A stretch of DNA of 64,000 nt, from positions 558,001-622,000 of the forward strand of contig JAOWBW010000254.1 of the NCBI GenBank assembly GCA_026119855.1, given 5' to 3'. A program made the position numbers and the translations under genes. The DNA is from Campanula takesimana (taxonomy: Eukaryota; Streptophyta; Magnoliopsida; Asterales; Campanulaceae). The notes under the pieces were generated by a model. That model did no database searches, was not told where the DNA came from, and saw nothing but the letters and a program-made list of their open reading frames with translations. Below, piece by piece: positions 33,940 through 47,033 of this stretch. Position 1 is the stretch's first letter. Each line of letters begins with the position of its first letter.

Positions 33940-34500
33940 GTTCTGAAAATGAGTATCCTTTGTAAAAACTGTGCAATGAATTTCTTAGTTGTTACACTCA
34001 ACTCATGTGTTAACAACTGAGAAATAAATTTACAATTTCTTATATTAAACTCGTGTGTGAATAACTGAGAAATGAATATCTCATTTATTATTATATTAAC
34101 AATAGAGAAAAATTGATAACTGAGAAATGAATGTACCAGTTCTTGTACTCAAATTCATATGTGAATAACTGAGTCTCATTTATTATATAATTAAACCGAT
34201 AAATTGAGTCATCAATTGGGAAAAATGAGAGGTGATTTTATCAGTTTTTATTCAATTATGAATAACTGTTAAATGAATGTCTCAGTTATTATATTCAAAG
34301 GACAACTGTGAAATGCATGTCTCAGTTATTATAATGATTGTGAAAAAATTGAGAGTTGAATTTATCAGTTTTTAAAAATGAAAAATAAAAAAATGACACA
34401 ACTGTGAAATCACACAACTGAGAAATCAGTTGAAAAATGATTTTACAAGTGAAAAATGAAAATTTTATTTTTTAAAATTGTGAAAAATGAATTTTTTAAT
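33940..34500. repeat. Degenerate short repeats inside the Mutator-like element
   Basis: Variants of AACTGAGAAATGAATNTCTCAGTT recur in both orientations, about ten times. Confidence 0.55.
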
Positions 34501-34938
34501 TTATAAAATTTGAATTATGTGTTGAGTGTACTTGTTTGATTCGTATTGTCGACACGATTAAAACAATGGTTTCGGATTATTTATTCAGTTTATAGATTTT
34601 GAGATATGTCATTTTAAAATTTTATGTGGAAAAAAAAAAAAAAAAAGAGAAACATGAAAGGAAGAGAGAAAGGGATGTTGCTTAAAAAAATAAAAAGAAA
34701 AGAGAAAGGGAGGAAGAAAAAGACGTTGACGAAGAGAGAAAGGGAGGGAGAAAAAGACGTTGGGGTTGGGTGGGTTGGGCGCCGCATGCGAAGGGCACTC
34801 TTGTCCAGGAAAAGGGTCAAGGACTTTTTGGTAGGTTTTCAAAATGTCTGTCCTTATTGGTAGTTTTTATTTGGCCTAGGGACTTATTGGTCAAAGCCTC
34901 TTAATTCTTCCCCCTTTTGTTACCCTCCCTATTACTAC

Positions 34939-37047
34939 TGTCGCGACCCCGGACCCCGCGGGCCCCGGGACCGCGAGCTGGACGTCGGCTCTAACAATAA
35001 ACTCCAAAATACCGAAGTTAAAAATTCCATTTAACACCAAAAGGTGATGATCCAAATTTTACAAAACCGAGTTTGATAAAAACCAAATACAACTTATCAT
35101 AAACTTCCACAAGTTTATGCTAACAAGAATACAATTATACAAAATCCTAATGACGTCAATGTTTGGTACAAATATCCCCAAAAGGTTACACATTGATATA
35201 ATGTAAACCAACCTATACAACTTTTCCCAAAAGAACGGATCCACCTCGACGTCCTCTTTCTCGTGATCAGCGAGACTAATCCTTAGCACCTGGGGGGGTT
35301 AAGGAAAAACAACGATAAAAGAAACGGGGTGAAATAAATCTCAATAAGTTACTAATGCAACTACATGACATGCTATGATGCAATAAGCAATAAACAATAA
35401 TAATTATCACGTAGCACATAGCATTTATCACATACAGATAGCAGCGGAAATAAACACATAACAAAGGATATAGCCAAGGTTTTCCAAACCGGAACATCCA
35501 AATAAAGGATCGCTGCGCAGCTTCATAATCAACCAATCAACATCTTCATAATGGCATGAAAGCCGAAAAGAAAACCCCGGTACCGGAACCAATAACCAAA
35601 GAAGAAGTGTCACAAGGGACGGGAGACATGCCACAAAGTCATGCTCCAAGAAATAGCTAAAATGCACACAAAGGAGCTAGCTCTTCTCACATCCAAGGCC
35701 AATCTGGAGGAGGGTAATAATTGGGCAAAACAATGGTCAACATCATAATGGACTTGGCTTGTGCCATCATAATATTTCGCATCGCCCGAAACACACACAA
35801 TGCCAGCTGGGCTTTCACGTAAAGGCTAAGTAATAAAATACTAGCACGATAAACAACAAAGGATTCCAAAGTAGGGAATCAAGCCAAATAATCACCAAGA
35901 AGATGACATGAACCAACAATACACAATAAAGGTGCTTCGAAGTCCAAAATAACATTCAATGAATTTCAAGCACAAACTTGATCACAAAGGACCCAATTCT
36001 ATCACTAAAGTGTACTACAATGATCACTAGGGTCAACTAGGAGGACACCCAAGAATTGGAGTACAACGCATTCTTTAGTCACACAATTTAACAAAATGTA
36101 CATTTTTCAGAGATCTGTGCGGCCGCCCATGATGGGTTGTGCGGTCGCCCAAAGTGCCTCAAAACAAGAACAAAAACTCTCAGAAAGGTGCGCGGCCGCC
36201 CAGTAAGTTTTGTGCGGTCGCCCAACATGCCGGAATCGCCAGAAATCGGGAAGAACAACATGGGTTCTTCCATTTTCAACCCAAAACACAAAACACCCAA
36301 AATCTCAACTCCCAACTCATATACTAAAGTGCCAAAACAACTTATGAGTCTAAAAGGACTCCTAAAACAACATTTAACAACCAAAAATCAAGAATCAAAC
36401 CAACATTCAAGATTTCACCATTTTTGGTCAAAAACCCAAATAAATTCCAAATAAATTGAAAACTCATCCAAACTTCAAATGTAACACATAAATCATCATA
36501 TAAGCATGATATGAACATTTTAGCATTTAAATGGGGGAAAAGTAACTTACTTGAATTTTCTCAAAGTTGACGGATTTCAAATCTTTCTGACTCTACACGA
36601 TCCTAGCGACGATCTAAACAACGTTCAAGTTTTAAGAAATGAGAGAAGATGAGAGGAAGAAGGAGAAAATGAAGAGAGAAAAAGAAGAAGAAGAAAACTT
36701 ACCCAAACTTGGAGAGAGAGAGAGACTTGTCTGGGAAATGAGGAAGATGAGTGAGGGAGGAGAGTAGGGAGGTGAGGGAAGTAGGGGAAAATTATTTTTG
36801 AAATGTTAAAACTAGACCCCCTCCCCAAACTAACACAGATTCTTACACTCCCGACTAACAATTAAGACTCAACACTTTCACACTAGCCCAAATAACTTGA
36901 ATAAACTGCTAGGCACAATTATTATAACACATAAATTGCACACATAATTATTTAAATAAATAATAATTTAAATAAATAAATAAGCAATAATTAAATAAAA
37001 ATCATTTAATTACTAATAAAATAGAGCCTATATTTCGGGTCGTGACA
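34939..37047. mobile_element. Solo LTR, 2109 bp, with 5-bp TSD
   Basis: It begins TGTCGCGACC and ends GGTCGTGACA, flanked by ACTAC at 34934-34938 and 37048-37052. It has no internal retrotransposon domains, primer-binding site or second LTR, so this is a recombined solo LTR. It is GC-richer than its neighbours. The family is not assigned; open frames inside are not recognised proteins. Confidence 0.85.
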
Positions 37048-37061
37048 ACTACCCCTTCCAT

Positions 37062-38119
37062 GATTTTTTTTCTCAAATAATTCATTTTTAAAATAATAAT
37101 TCTCAAAATAACAACCCTCCTAAATTATTTGCCAAAATGACCACTTTTTAGAAACTCGCTTGTGGTGATGGCGAGTTTATTTATTTTTCGGTGAAATTCG
37201 CTTTTGGTACAAGCGAGTATAATTTATTTTTCCTTAATTTTGCAAAATTTATATTTTTACAGAAAACCGTTGGAAATTATTTAAATTTAATTAAATTCGC
37301 TACTGTCAAAAGCGAGTTTGACCAAAGGTTGACTAAAATCGCTACTACCAGAAGCGAGTTTGACCAGAATAAAGTCAACTACAGACTATTTTTGCTGTTA
37401 TTCCCACATGTTTCAAAAACAGCAACACAAACAACAATAACAGCAGATTGAATAATACTTGGGGCACAAAAAAAATCATAAAAACTTTCTCATAAAATCT
37501 TAGGCGTAATGATATTATTGGTGTTTTTAATTAGGGTGTGGCGGATCCATTATCGATGAAACCAATAAAATATCGTTATCTCATCTTATGAGCAAGATTT
37601 TATGCCCCTATCATTGCTCTAGCAGGTTTTTACCAAACAAACACCAACTTTAAGTGTTTTACAAACAAAAAAAAACACAAAAACACACACCAACTTTAGG
37701 TGTTAGTGAGATCGCTATTGTAAATATACACAAGCAAATACAGTTGAAATGATGGGGTAATATAAGTCGAGACGATGGGGCAATAAATATACACAAGCAA
37801 ATAAAGTTGACTTTATTATGGTCAAACTCGCTACTGGTAGTAGCGATTTCAGTCAACCTTTGGTCAAACTCGCTTTTGACAGTAGCGAATTTAATTAAAT
37901 TTAAATAATTTTCGGCGGTTTTCTGTAAAAATATAATTTTTGTAAAATTAGGGGAAAATAAATTATACTCGCTTGTACCAAAAGCGAGTTTCACCGAAAA
38001 ATAAATAAACTCGCCATCACCATAAGCGAGTTCCTAAAAAGTGGTCATTTTCGCAAATAGTTTGGGAGATTGTTATTTTGGGAATTATTATTATAAAAGG
38101 AATTATTTGAGAAAAGGTT
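37062..38119. mobile_element. Foldback (Mutator-like) element, about 340-bp arms
   Basis: Direct repeats CCCCTTCCAT at 37052-37061 and 38120-38129 flank long inverted arms (37066-37385 and 37800-38115) containing AACTCGCTT, GCTACTGTCAAAAGCGAGTT and GGTGATGGCGAGTTTATT. The two facing open frames (37191-37451 and 37659-37994) are the same arm read twice. The spacer is about 420 bp with no coding signal. Confidence 0.82.
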
Positions 38120-38229
38120 CCCCTTCCATAATGTCTAATGTTTCTCCTAAATAAATAAAACAATGTTTTTGAGTATCAATTTTCTATAAAGTTTTATCCT
38201 TTTTTTAATATACGTATAAAAACTATTTA

Positions 38230-38496
38230 CTCTCTCCATTTCAAAATACATGACGTTTTAGGAGTTAATTTTTGTTCCAAAACACTTGACGTTTTACGAT
38301 TACCAATGGATATTTACTCTTGTTTACCTATTATACCCTTATTCATTAATTAGAACTTATCTCTTGTATATGCATTTAAGCTGCCAAGGAAATTGGATTT
38401 TGTTAGGGGCACATAAGTCTTTTTTATATGTATTAATTGTATTTCTTAATATGTGTGAAGAAGTCTAAAACGACATGTGTTTTGAAACAGATGGAG
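38230..38496. mobile_element. MITE-like TA-flanked element
   Basis: Ends CTCTCCATTTCAAAATACAT and its inverse (GTGTTTTGAAACAGATGGAG), with TA on both sides. Confidence 0.7.
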
Positions 38497-38512
38497 TACT
38501 TACTATTTCATA

Positions 38513-38781
38513 CTCCCTTCGTCACCTTTAATTTACAAATATAAGATGGCCACATTATTTAAGAAAATAATTATAAAAAATGATGTGTTGTGAGTGTACA
38601 TAATTGGGTAAGAGAAAGAAAATGGGGTAGGGAACAGTAAATGGGTAATTGTTGTGAGAGTACCTAGTGGGTCTTATTATTGAAAAAATGTTAAAAAAAA
38701 AAAATCTATTTTAGGATTTTGTAGATTAAACTGAGACAATCAAAATGACAATTTTTGTAGTTTAAAGTGGGACGGAAGGGA
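38513..38781. mobile_element. Stowaway-like MITE
   Basis: Ends TCCCTTCGTCACCTTTAATT and AAAGTGGGACGGAAGGGA, with TA on both sides. Confidence 0.72.
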
Positions 38782-39011
38782 TATACCACTTCATCTCTCC
38801 TTCACACTCACTTACTTTTCCAACAAACTTTCCTTATGTTCTTAAAAGCAAATGAAAAATTTGTATCGCCTTCTTTTAAAACAATCGCCTTCTTTTAAAA
38901 CAATTTATAAACATATGGCCTACCGGTACTGGGAGTAACCAGATCTTTGCCTTGAGGGCATTTGCCATATCTGGGACTCTGTAGGGTTGCTTGCCCCAAA
39001 ATTATCTAAAT

Positions 39012-39641
39012 CATAAAATCTTAAGGAAAACGTGTTTTACACGCGTCTTAGTGTAAAACGTGTTTTCTATATGCGGAGTGACATTTTTGTACATAAACGG
39101 AACGTTATTAAAAGGTTCGATGGCATTTTTGCAAATAACTGGATCTTATGAAAACTCACCAGACACTTTTTTACACTGTAGGAGGCATTTTGCAATACTA
39201 CAGGAAACACTTTTTAATACTAGGACAGACACTTGTTTTAGAACTTAGAAAAACTCGCTTGTCACTTACAAAAACTCAGCAGACATTTTTTTACATTGTA
39301 TGAGACATTTTTCAATATATTACATGAGGCACTTTTTAACACTAGGACATGACTTGTTTTGAAAATTTTAAAAACCCACCAAACACTTGTTGACAATGGA
39401 AGAGACATTTTTCAATAATCCAAGAAACACTTTGTAATAGTAAGACAGGCAGTCTTAAAACTACCACTAAAAGTACCTCTTTGAATGTATAAAAGTCCAT
39501 GCTTGAATATTTATAAATGTAATATTACAACATGCACTTTGTAAGATTAGAGAAGGCACATGATAATGTTAGAGAATGCAATTAGTAAAAACACGTTTTT
39601 CCATAGTTTAATGTAATACGCGTTTTTCACAAGACCGACTC
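39012..39641. mobile_element. TIR element with 9-bp TSD, Mutator-like
   Basis: TATCTAAAT flanks it at 39003-39011 and 39642-39650. The ends are imperfect inverted repeats (GGAAAACGTGTTTTACACGC against AAAAACACGTTTTT..TACGCGTTTTTCAC). The interior has about three degenerate 120-bp repeats with ACATTTTTTTACATTGTA and AGGACAGACACTTGTTTT. Confidence 0.6.
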
Positions 39642-39651
39642 TATCTAAATA

Positions 39652-39904
39652 CTCCCTCTGTCCCAGAAAGTTAGTCCCTTTTTTTCGTTGTTATTATGAA
39701 TGAACTTGGAGTAACAACTTAGGCTACTTTCAATTATCGTAATGAAAATATACAACTTGTTATTTTTGTTATTGATACACCATTATAAATACTATTTTTT
39801 TGGTTCTAGTTTAGATAATTAAAAGTAGTTTAAATTATTGCTCAAGGTTCATTTGTAGTAACAACGAAAAAAAAAAACTAACTTTCTGGGACAAGGGGAG
39901 GAAG
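39652..39904. mobile_element. MITE of the 22137 hairpin family
   Basis: TA-flanked, with arms sharing TTGTTATTGATACACCAT-type sequence with 22137-22387. It abuts the right TSD of the preceding element. Confidence 0.75.
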
Positions 39905-40027
39905 TAGGTGTCAAGCAAGTCTATAGAACTCTTTTATTTCCAAATTTAAGGAAAACATGAGTCATAAGATGAACTTATGTAGTGCTTACCCCTACTATGG
40001 ATACATACCCATATACATAGAAAAATA

Positions 40028-40279
40028 ACCCCCTCCGTCCCATAACGATCTTCCTACTTTTTAAGTCATTATTACCAATGAACTTTGAGCAATAATTTTA
40101 AGTTGATTTAACTATCTTAATGAAAATCTAAAACTTGTTATTGATAGTATTGTTGATTGTGTATCAATAACAAGTTTTGGATTTTTATTAGTATAATTAA
40201 ACCAACCTATAATTATTGCTTAAAGTTCATTGGTAATAACGACCTAAAAAGTAGGAAGATCGTTTTGGGACATAGGGAG
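40028..40279. mobile_element. MITE of the 22137 hairpin family
   Basis: Ends CCCCTCCGTCCCATAACGAT and GGGACATAGGGAG. The arms contain GAACTTTGAGCAATAATTTT and its inverse. Confidence 0.78.
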
Positions 40280-40587
40280 TAGAACATATACATACATATT
40301 TACAACTCCTTCATTCCCAAAAAGAAAAGGTCCCACCAACCAGGGACGTAGCCAGGATTTTGATTCAGGGGGTCAAATATAAAATATAGTTGTTCTATGA
40401 AACGCAGAAAAAATACGTAAGAAATTAAACTATTTAATTATTATTACTCCATTCGTCCATAAAATGTATGTATTTTCCTATTTTAGATTGTCAGAAATTA
40501 AATATCATACTTCTAACTAAAAAAACAACAAAAACAAATAGTATTAGTTCAATTTGTATCATGGTATAATTAATGTACAAATAATTA

Positions 40588-40862
40588 CTCCCTCCGTCCC
40601 AGAGTATATGTCCATCCTCCCATTTACACGGAGATTAAAAAATAGTGGAAGTGATAGAAGTGTTGTGAGTATAAAAGTAAAGTATGAGAGATAATGAGTG
40701 GGAGGGAATAGTAAGTTGATTGGTGTTGTGAATATAAAATCAAAGTAGGAGAGAGAATGAATGGGAAGAATAGTAAAGATTTTTTGCGATATTTGAAAGT
40801 AGACATATACTCTGGGACAGACTAAAAAAGAAAGGTGGACATCTACTCTGGGACGGAGGGAG
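40588..40862. mobile_element. Stowaway-like MITE with duplicated 3' end
   Basis: TA-flanked. CATATACTCTGGGACAG and CATCTACTCTGGGACGG occur in tandem at the right end, so that terminus is doubled. Confidence 0.8.
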
Positions 40863-40994
40863 TAATATTTTTTAAGAAATTATATAGTCAAATATGATAA
40901 TGAACACAAAGTACAATTTATGAGAAATGTTTCAAACATGACACTTGTTTTGGGACATAAAGAACGTACAAGCAAAAGATAATGATTCTAAATA

Positions 40995-41257
40995 CTCTCT
41001 TCGTCCCAAAACAAATTGTACTAATTTTATTTTTAAGTGTCTTATTGGTAAATCTCACTTTCTGAAATGTCCAACTTTTATTGTTTTACTATTCATCTTG
41101 CTCACTTGTCATACTCACATTCTTAAATTAAATTGTAGGCTCCACTCTCAAATCATACCCACAACAAGTTTCTCACTCACAATAATTTTAAATATATATA
41201 CTCTCTCCTTAATTCTCGTGCACCTCCAAAATAGTGCAAGCTGTTTCGAGGCAGGAG
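40995..41257. mobile_element. Degenerate MITE
   Basis: Ends CTCTCTTCGTCCCAAAACAA and GCTGTTTCGAGGCAGGAG, with TA duplications at 40993-40994 and 41258-41259. Confidence 0.6.
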
Positions 41258-41929
41258 TATAAATAAAAAATTTGTCTACTTCACACTTTCACACCATAAG
41301 TTTTCATTTACAACACTTTAGCCCATTTATTATTTGGACTATTATTTTTCCTAATTAATAATTATTATATTAGATTTCTTTTTCACATGAATGTATGAAG
41401 AAAATTAAATAAAAATTTTCAATATTCATGAGGGTCAAAACTATTATCAAAATTTTATTTATAATAAATACAGGGGCTAATATGCTGTAACTTGAAACTC
41501 AGGGGGGTCAACAGAATTTCTCACAAAAGCAAAGGCAGTTGACAAGTATAAATAGAATTCTAAGGAAATCAATCTGATAAGTGAAGACAACCAGCACAAG
41601 GATTTATCAACTTGAAACTCCATGTTACTTATAGATTCCAGAAGTTTGGTTGGAGTCACTCAGAGCATTGGCTTAATATCTCATATCATTATATCAACAT
41701 GATATATGGCAGCCAGGTTATGCAACAGACATACTCTCTAGGTCAATTGAGCTCAAATATACTCAAGCAAAACTTACAATGCATCCTCAGTTTAGTGATG
41801 AGCATGTTTTACAATTCATACGTTTTACGTCTAGGTGCAACTATTTAAAAGTGTCTTCATTGATTATAGTTTCACAATAATCATATTCCGTCACCACTAT
41901 CTACAGGAATAAGGAACTGAAGTACTGAC

Positions 41930-42060
41930 CTGAGCAACATAACCACACAAGGGTAGCTACACATAGAGTTAACAAGATGAGGTCAAGTCCCCTGAAGAAT
42001 CTCCCGCCTTATCACGATCACAGCCATCATAACAAATCAGATCCAAAATATAGATATCAA
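41930..42060 (-). pseudogene. ILQ.TPHL exon, middle block 2
   Basis: Same diverged subgroup as 16100-16230, with the same donor context TCAG|GTCAGTAC. Confidence 0.5.
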
Positions 42061-43149
42061 ATGGCTAACAACATAAAGAAAAATGCAACCAAAGGGGCTA
42101 TGTTACATAGGTATAACACAAAACAAGTTCACAAAGTTTGCGTGTTTTACGAATGCAATACAAGGAAGTCCATGCTGAACCGTTTCTCAAAAGAGAAGTG
42201 AAAACTCCCATATAGGACTGCAAAAGGAATTACCGAGTCATGCACTAAAGAACCACTTCCGAATAAAAACGAAGCTGAATGTCGCTTGTGCTTTTACAAG
42301 AACTATTCCAACCAAAGGTACGAACAGTGCTTTCCATGAAGCATGAACAGCTTTAAAGTGTTTCATAAATAAGAATAACCATATTTCCAGTAGGTGGCAT
42401 CACATACTTCCCTGCTTTATTACTCACTGACTAGGATAAGCTTCATTATGTTAAATACATTTTATTTCCAGAATAGTGGACAATCGTAAGATAAGTAGAA
42501 CAAAAGACCACGCCAAAAGGATTAATTAAAAAATTGTAAAGGTTTTAAAAAGGAAACAGAACTTGAGGCCTCTCCCAGTTATTATCATATTTATCAGATT
42601 CTTTGTAAGGGTATCTGAAACATTGGTTAAACCATGACTAGCTCAAAGAATTGCTCATCGATAAGTAAACCAAGAAAACAACTACAATAGAAAAAAGGTA
42701 AAAACCCTATTTTTGTTAGTTAACTTTACCTGTTTTCAAAATTGGTCAGCCATAATAAAGTTTCAAATGTCTCATCCATGTTCCATTTTTTTAAATGTAC
42801 TCATTCCACTGACGGAATTGTTAAAAAATTACCAAATTTTGATCATGTGATAGCATTTGGCTAACAGTCATTAGATATTTAACGGGTCCATTAACTATTT
42901 GGATGGAATTGTTAATTTTTTCAACACGGAAAGGAGGGGGAGGAATCTGGAAAATAGAGGGGGTGGCATGAGAAATAAAAGACAATCCCTCTCCTCAAGG
43001 AACATTTCCACCCCGTTACCCCCTTCTCATTCTTCTCAGGCTAACCCCTTCCTTTCGTCAATGAATCCAGCCAAGCAAGCATCAAGGTACACGTCCAACT
43101 CATAACCCCTTCATACATGGTTGTCCTAGTATATTATAGGTCATGCGTA

Positions 43150-46100
43150 AAGTCGTAAAGCTTTAAGAACGATGGCAGAGAATGCCTAACTAGATTATTG
43201 TATTACCAAAATATGTTACGTAAAAACTTATAAATATGATTAGTACTTAAAAAACCAAAAAATATATAAAATGTATAAAAAATACATGAAAAAATAAATA
43301 CATAAATACGAGGGCCCAAAAATATTACAAAAGAAAAGATTATCTACAACCATATATAAAAATAATGAATATTAGGCAAACTAACATATTTTAGTACATC
43401 CAAGTAAAGGTGAAAGCTACAAACCCCTGCCACGAAAATAAGTTACTAGATGAAAACGGTTCATATTAGGTTCCCACAAAAAACTACAAAAGAAAATATT
43501 ATGTATAAGAAAAATATGAAAAGTAAATAAATATGAGGCCCCAAAAAAATTACAAAAGGAAAAACATCTTATACAACAAATTTTGAAAAAAATAAAGGAA
43601 GGAGGAAGCTACAAAGACATATACTCCCTCCGTCCCAAAATGATCTTCCCATTTGACTGTTCAAACTTTTTAAAGATACAAACACTTGCTTCACTAGCCA
43701 TGTTTTGTTTATGCACTTTTAAGCCCAAATAGTAGAAATAGGAATAACTTTTTGGGACAATGAGAAATGGCAAATGAGAAGATCATTTTAGGACGGAGGG
43801 AGTAATATACAACTAAAATTTAAAATAATAAATATGGGGAAAGATTACGTACTAAAAATAATTTATTAAAGTACATCTAACTAAAGGTGAAATATGCCGT
43901 AACGGTCAGTGATAAAAGAAGAAGGAACCTTAAATGCATTCTTTTATTACGAAAACATGTAAAAAAATTTACAAATATGGTACTTAAAATCCCCAATATA
44001 TAGAATATGTAAGACAAAAAAAAGAACTACAAAAGAAAATATTGTGCAGTAATTATATAAAAAATAAATAAGTACATGGGCCCCAATAAATTACAAATAA
44101 AAAAATAGTATGTATAACAAAAATATGAAAAACGAAGGAAAAAAGAAAGCTCCAAAGAAAAGATTGTGTACAACAAAAATACAAAAATAATAAATATGAA
44201 GAAATTTATTAAAGTACATCCAAGTAAAGTGAAATCTCCAAACACCCCTCATCCAAAAAAAATAAAAAGTTACAATTTGAAGAAAAAAACAAGGGTCCGA
44301 CGAAACTACAAAAGATTGAATTATGTGCATTAAAATATGAAAAGAAACAAATATATGGGCCCTAAAAAGGTTACAAAATAACATATTATATACAACAAAA
44401 TATGGAAATAGAGAAAGAAGAGAGCTACAAACAAAAGATTATGTCTAACTATAATATAAAATAACAAAAATGGGGAAAAATAAGACCTAACGGCCGATGT
44501 TAAAAGAAAGTGAAAACTTAATTGCATAGTTTTGTTAGCAAAATATGTCAAGTAAGAACTTCTACAAATGGTTAGTCTTTAAAAAATCTATAATTTAGAA
44601 CATGTCAAAAGTATGAAATAAATAAGGGTTCCCAAAATAAATTACAAAACAAAAGATTATATATAAAAATATGGAAATAAACAGATACAAGGGCCAAAAA
44701 AATTTGTATGAAAATTTTTAAAATGAAGGAAAAGAGAAAGTTATGAAAGAAAAGATTATGTACGACAAAATACAAAATAAGTATGAGGCAAAATAATTAT
44801 TAAAGTACATTCAAGTTAAGGTAAAAGCTATGAATCCTCCTCTCGCCCACCCCCATCAAAAATAAAAAAAAGTAATATTGAAAGTAAAAAATAATTATTA
44901 GGTTCCCCAAAAACAGCACAAGAAAATATTATGAACGATAAAAATAATAAAAATATAGAAATAAATAAATATGAGGGACCCACAACAGTGGTGACAAATA
45001 TAATTTATATAACAAAAAAAATAAGGAAAAGACAAAGCTACATAGAAAAGATTATGCACAACCAAAATATAAAAATAATAGATATGGAGTAAAGATTATA
45101 TATAACAAAACTATTTATTAAAGTAAATCAAATTTAAAATGAAATAAGCGTTAATGATCGATGATAAACGAATGTGGAAACTTAAATGCATATGTTTATT
45201 ACCAAACTATATTATCTTGAAACTTATACAAATGGTTAGTAGTTAGTACATAAAAAACCAATAACATTGAATATGTAGAGAAAAAATATAAAGGAAAAAA
45301 AGAAACTATTAGGGTCTCAAAAACAAGTGCAAAAAAAAGCTTTTTAAAAAATAAATAAATACCAGGCCAAAAAGTTACCAAAAATATTATGTACAACCAA
45401 TATAGAAAAATGATAAATATGAGACAAAATAATTTATTAATGTACATCCAAGTAAAAGTGAAAGCAAACCTCTCTCGTTCCATAAAAAGGTACTTTATGA
45501 AAAAATAACTATCATTACCCCCAAACAAAAAACTCGTACTAATATAATATGAACAATAAATAAAATATTAAGGCATCAAAAATATTACAAAAGAACGTAT
45601 TATATGGAGCAAAAAATATGAAGAAAAAAAAAGGATGTGAGAAAGCTACAAAAGAAAATATTATGTACAACTACAATATAAAAATAATAAATATGGCGCA
45701 AAGATTGTGTTTAACAAACTAATTAATTAAAGTACATTTGACCCCCCTCCCCCCAAAAAAAAAAAAAAAGTGAAAGCAGGAAAAAGAATTATTTACAATA
45801 AGTATGTGGGGAAAAAAAGTTAAATGGAGGGCTCTAAAAGAAGTTACAAAAGAATATATAATGGATAAAAAAATATTTATAAACATTAAACATGAGGGAC
45901 CTAAAAAAAACTACAGAAAAAAAAGCTTTTCTACAACCAAAATATAAAAATAATAAATATAGGTCAAAGATTACACATAAAAAAATACTTATTAAAGTAC
46001 ATACAAGTAAACATGATAGCTACAACAACCCCCTCCCTCTAAAATTTTTTACATAAATGTATCAAAAAAATGCTAAATATGAGGGTCCTAAACAAGCTAC
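43150..46100. repeat. AT-rich degenerate tandem array in intron, copy 2
   Basis: Co-linear with 17470-20180, differing by small indels and one larger block at about 45300-45560. Confidence 0.75.
43624..43802. mobile_element. Stowaway-like MITE, shared with 17981
   Basis: Same position and TA duplication as in block 1. Confidence 0.9.
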
Positions 46101-46109
46101 AAAGAAAAA

Positions 46110-46560
46110 TGTACGAAGAAAATATGAAAAGCAAAGTTATAGATTAGGAGACTAAAACGCTGCAAATGAAAAGATTGTGTGAAAAGACATATGAGGGCCA
46201 AAAAAGCAAGAGATAATAGGATGATTCAATCCTTTGAATATGCTACAAATGAAAAAATTATGTACAACAAAAATATGGTGACAAATATATGAGGGCCAAA
46301 AAAAACAAAAGATAATAGGAGGGTAAGATGATTCGATCCTTTGCATGCATGCATTAATGAAACTAGAAATGCTTACACAAACAAAAATGTACGAAGAAAA
46401 TATGAAAAACACTATATTATAGATGAGGAGACTAAAACGTTAAAATGAAAAGATTGTGTACAACAAATATATGGTGAGAAAAAATATGAGGGCCCAAAAA
46501 ACAAAAGAAAATATGATGGTAAGATGATTCAATCCTTTGATACATGCATTAATGATCTGG
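46110..46560. repeat. 295-bp-type tandem repeat in intron, copy 2
   Basis: About one and a half units, fewer than the paralogue at 20187-20960. Confidence 0.72.
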
Positions 46561-47033
46561 AACTCTTTACATATAAATTTGCATTATTTTATCAGTTTTG
46601 GGCCCTTGGCAATTAACCATCCTTCCCCGCCTTCTCATTCTTCTCCGGCGAACCGTTACCATCGCCAATGATTTGAATGGGGGGTTAGCGGCTGACCCCC
46701 ACTCAAATCAACATTCCTTTTCTCCCCTTCTAAATTTAAAGGCTGCAGTTATGGGTTTGCTTACTTGTACAACTAATTGCAATGCATTCACTAAAATTTT
46801 GAAGATGGGAATGGTTAATCTGCACATATAAGAGGCGAAGAAAATGATCTTCCCTTCTGTTTGGTGTATATTGAGAATTTTTTCAAGAAAAGTTACTGGA
46901 CCCATTAGATAGTTCACAAATGCGCTAAATATCTAACAGTTTCATTCAAAGGGTGCCCATTCCAAGGGAAAAAATGGAACATGAATGCGGACATTTGTTA
47001 TATAAGTTGTCCAACTAGAAAATCGACCATTAC

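Larger units (their letters stand above)
33377..34900. mobile_element. Non-autonomous Mutator-like element with 9-bp TSD
   Basis: TTAATTCTT flanks it at 33368-33376 and 34901-34909. The imperfect terminal inverted repeats share ACCAATAAGTCCCT (left) and AGGGACTTATTGGT (right). The left terminus is duplicated at 29954, so the element was split or duplicated together with the Helitron. It holds a tRNA-like segment, a T run, CTCAGTT/AACTGAGAAATGAAT repeats and an A/G-rich tract (34628-34755). Confidence 0.65.

Noticed and set aside
34624..34863. Lys/Arg-rich 79-codon plus-strand frame
   Set aside because: Low-complexity A/G tract inside the Mutator-like element.
37191..37994. Two facing open frames with similar proteins (MKFAFGTSEYNLFF.. 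and MKLAFGTSEYNLFS..)
   Set aside because: They are the two arms of the same inverted repeat read outward, not a gene family.
40341..41515. hAT-like left end (CAGGGACGTAGCCAGGATTT) and a GGGGGTCAA-containing right part
   Set aside because: I could not find a matching inverted right end or 8-bp duplication, so the element is not delimited.
42899..43105. 68-codon plus-strand frame (MDGIVNFFNTERRGRN..)
   Set aside because: The paralogue at 17220-17450 does not keep an equivalent ATG-initiated frame, and the strand is opposite to the gene copies.
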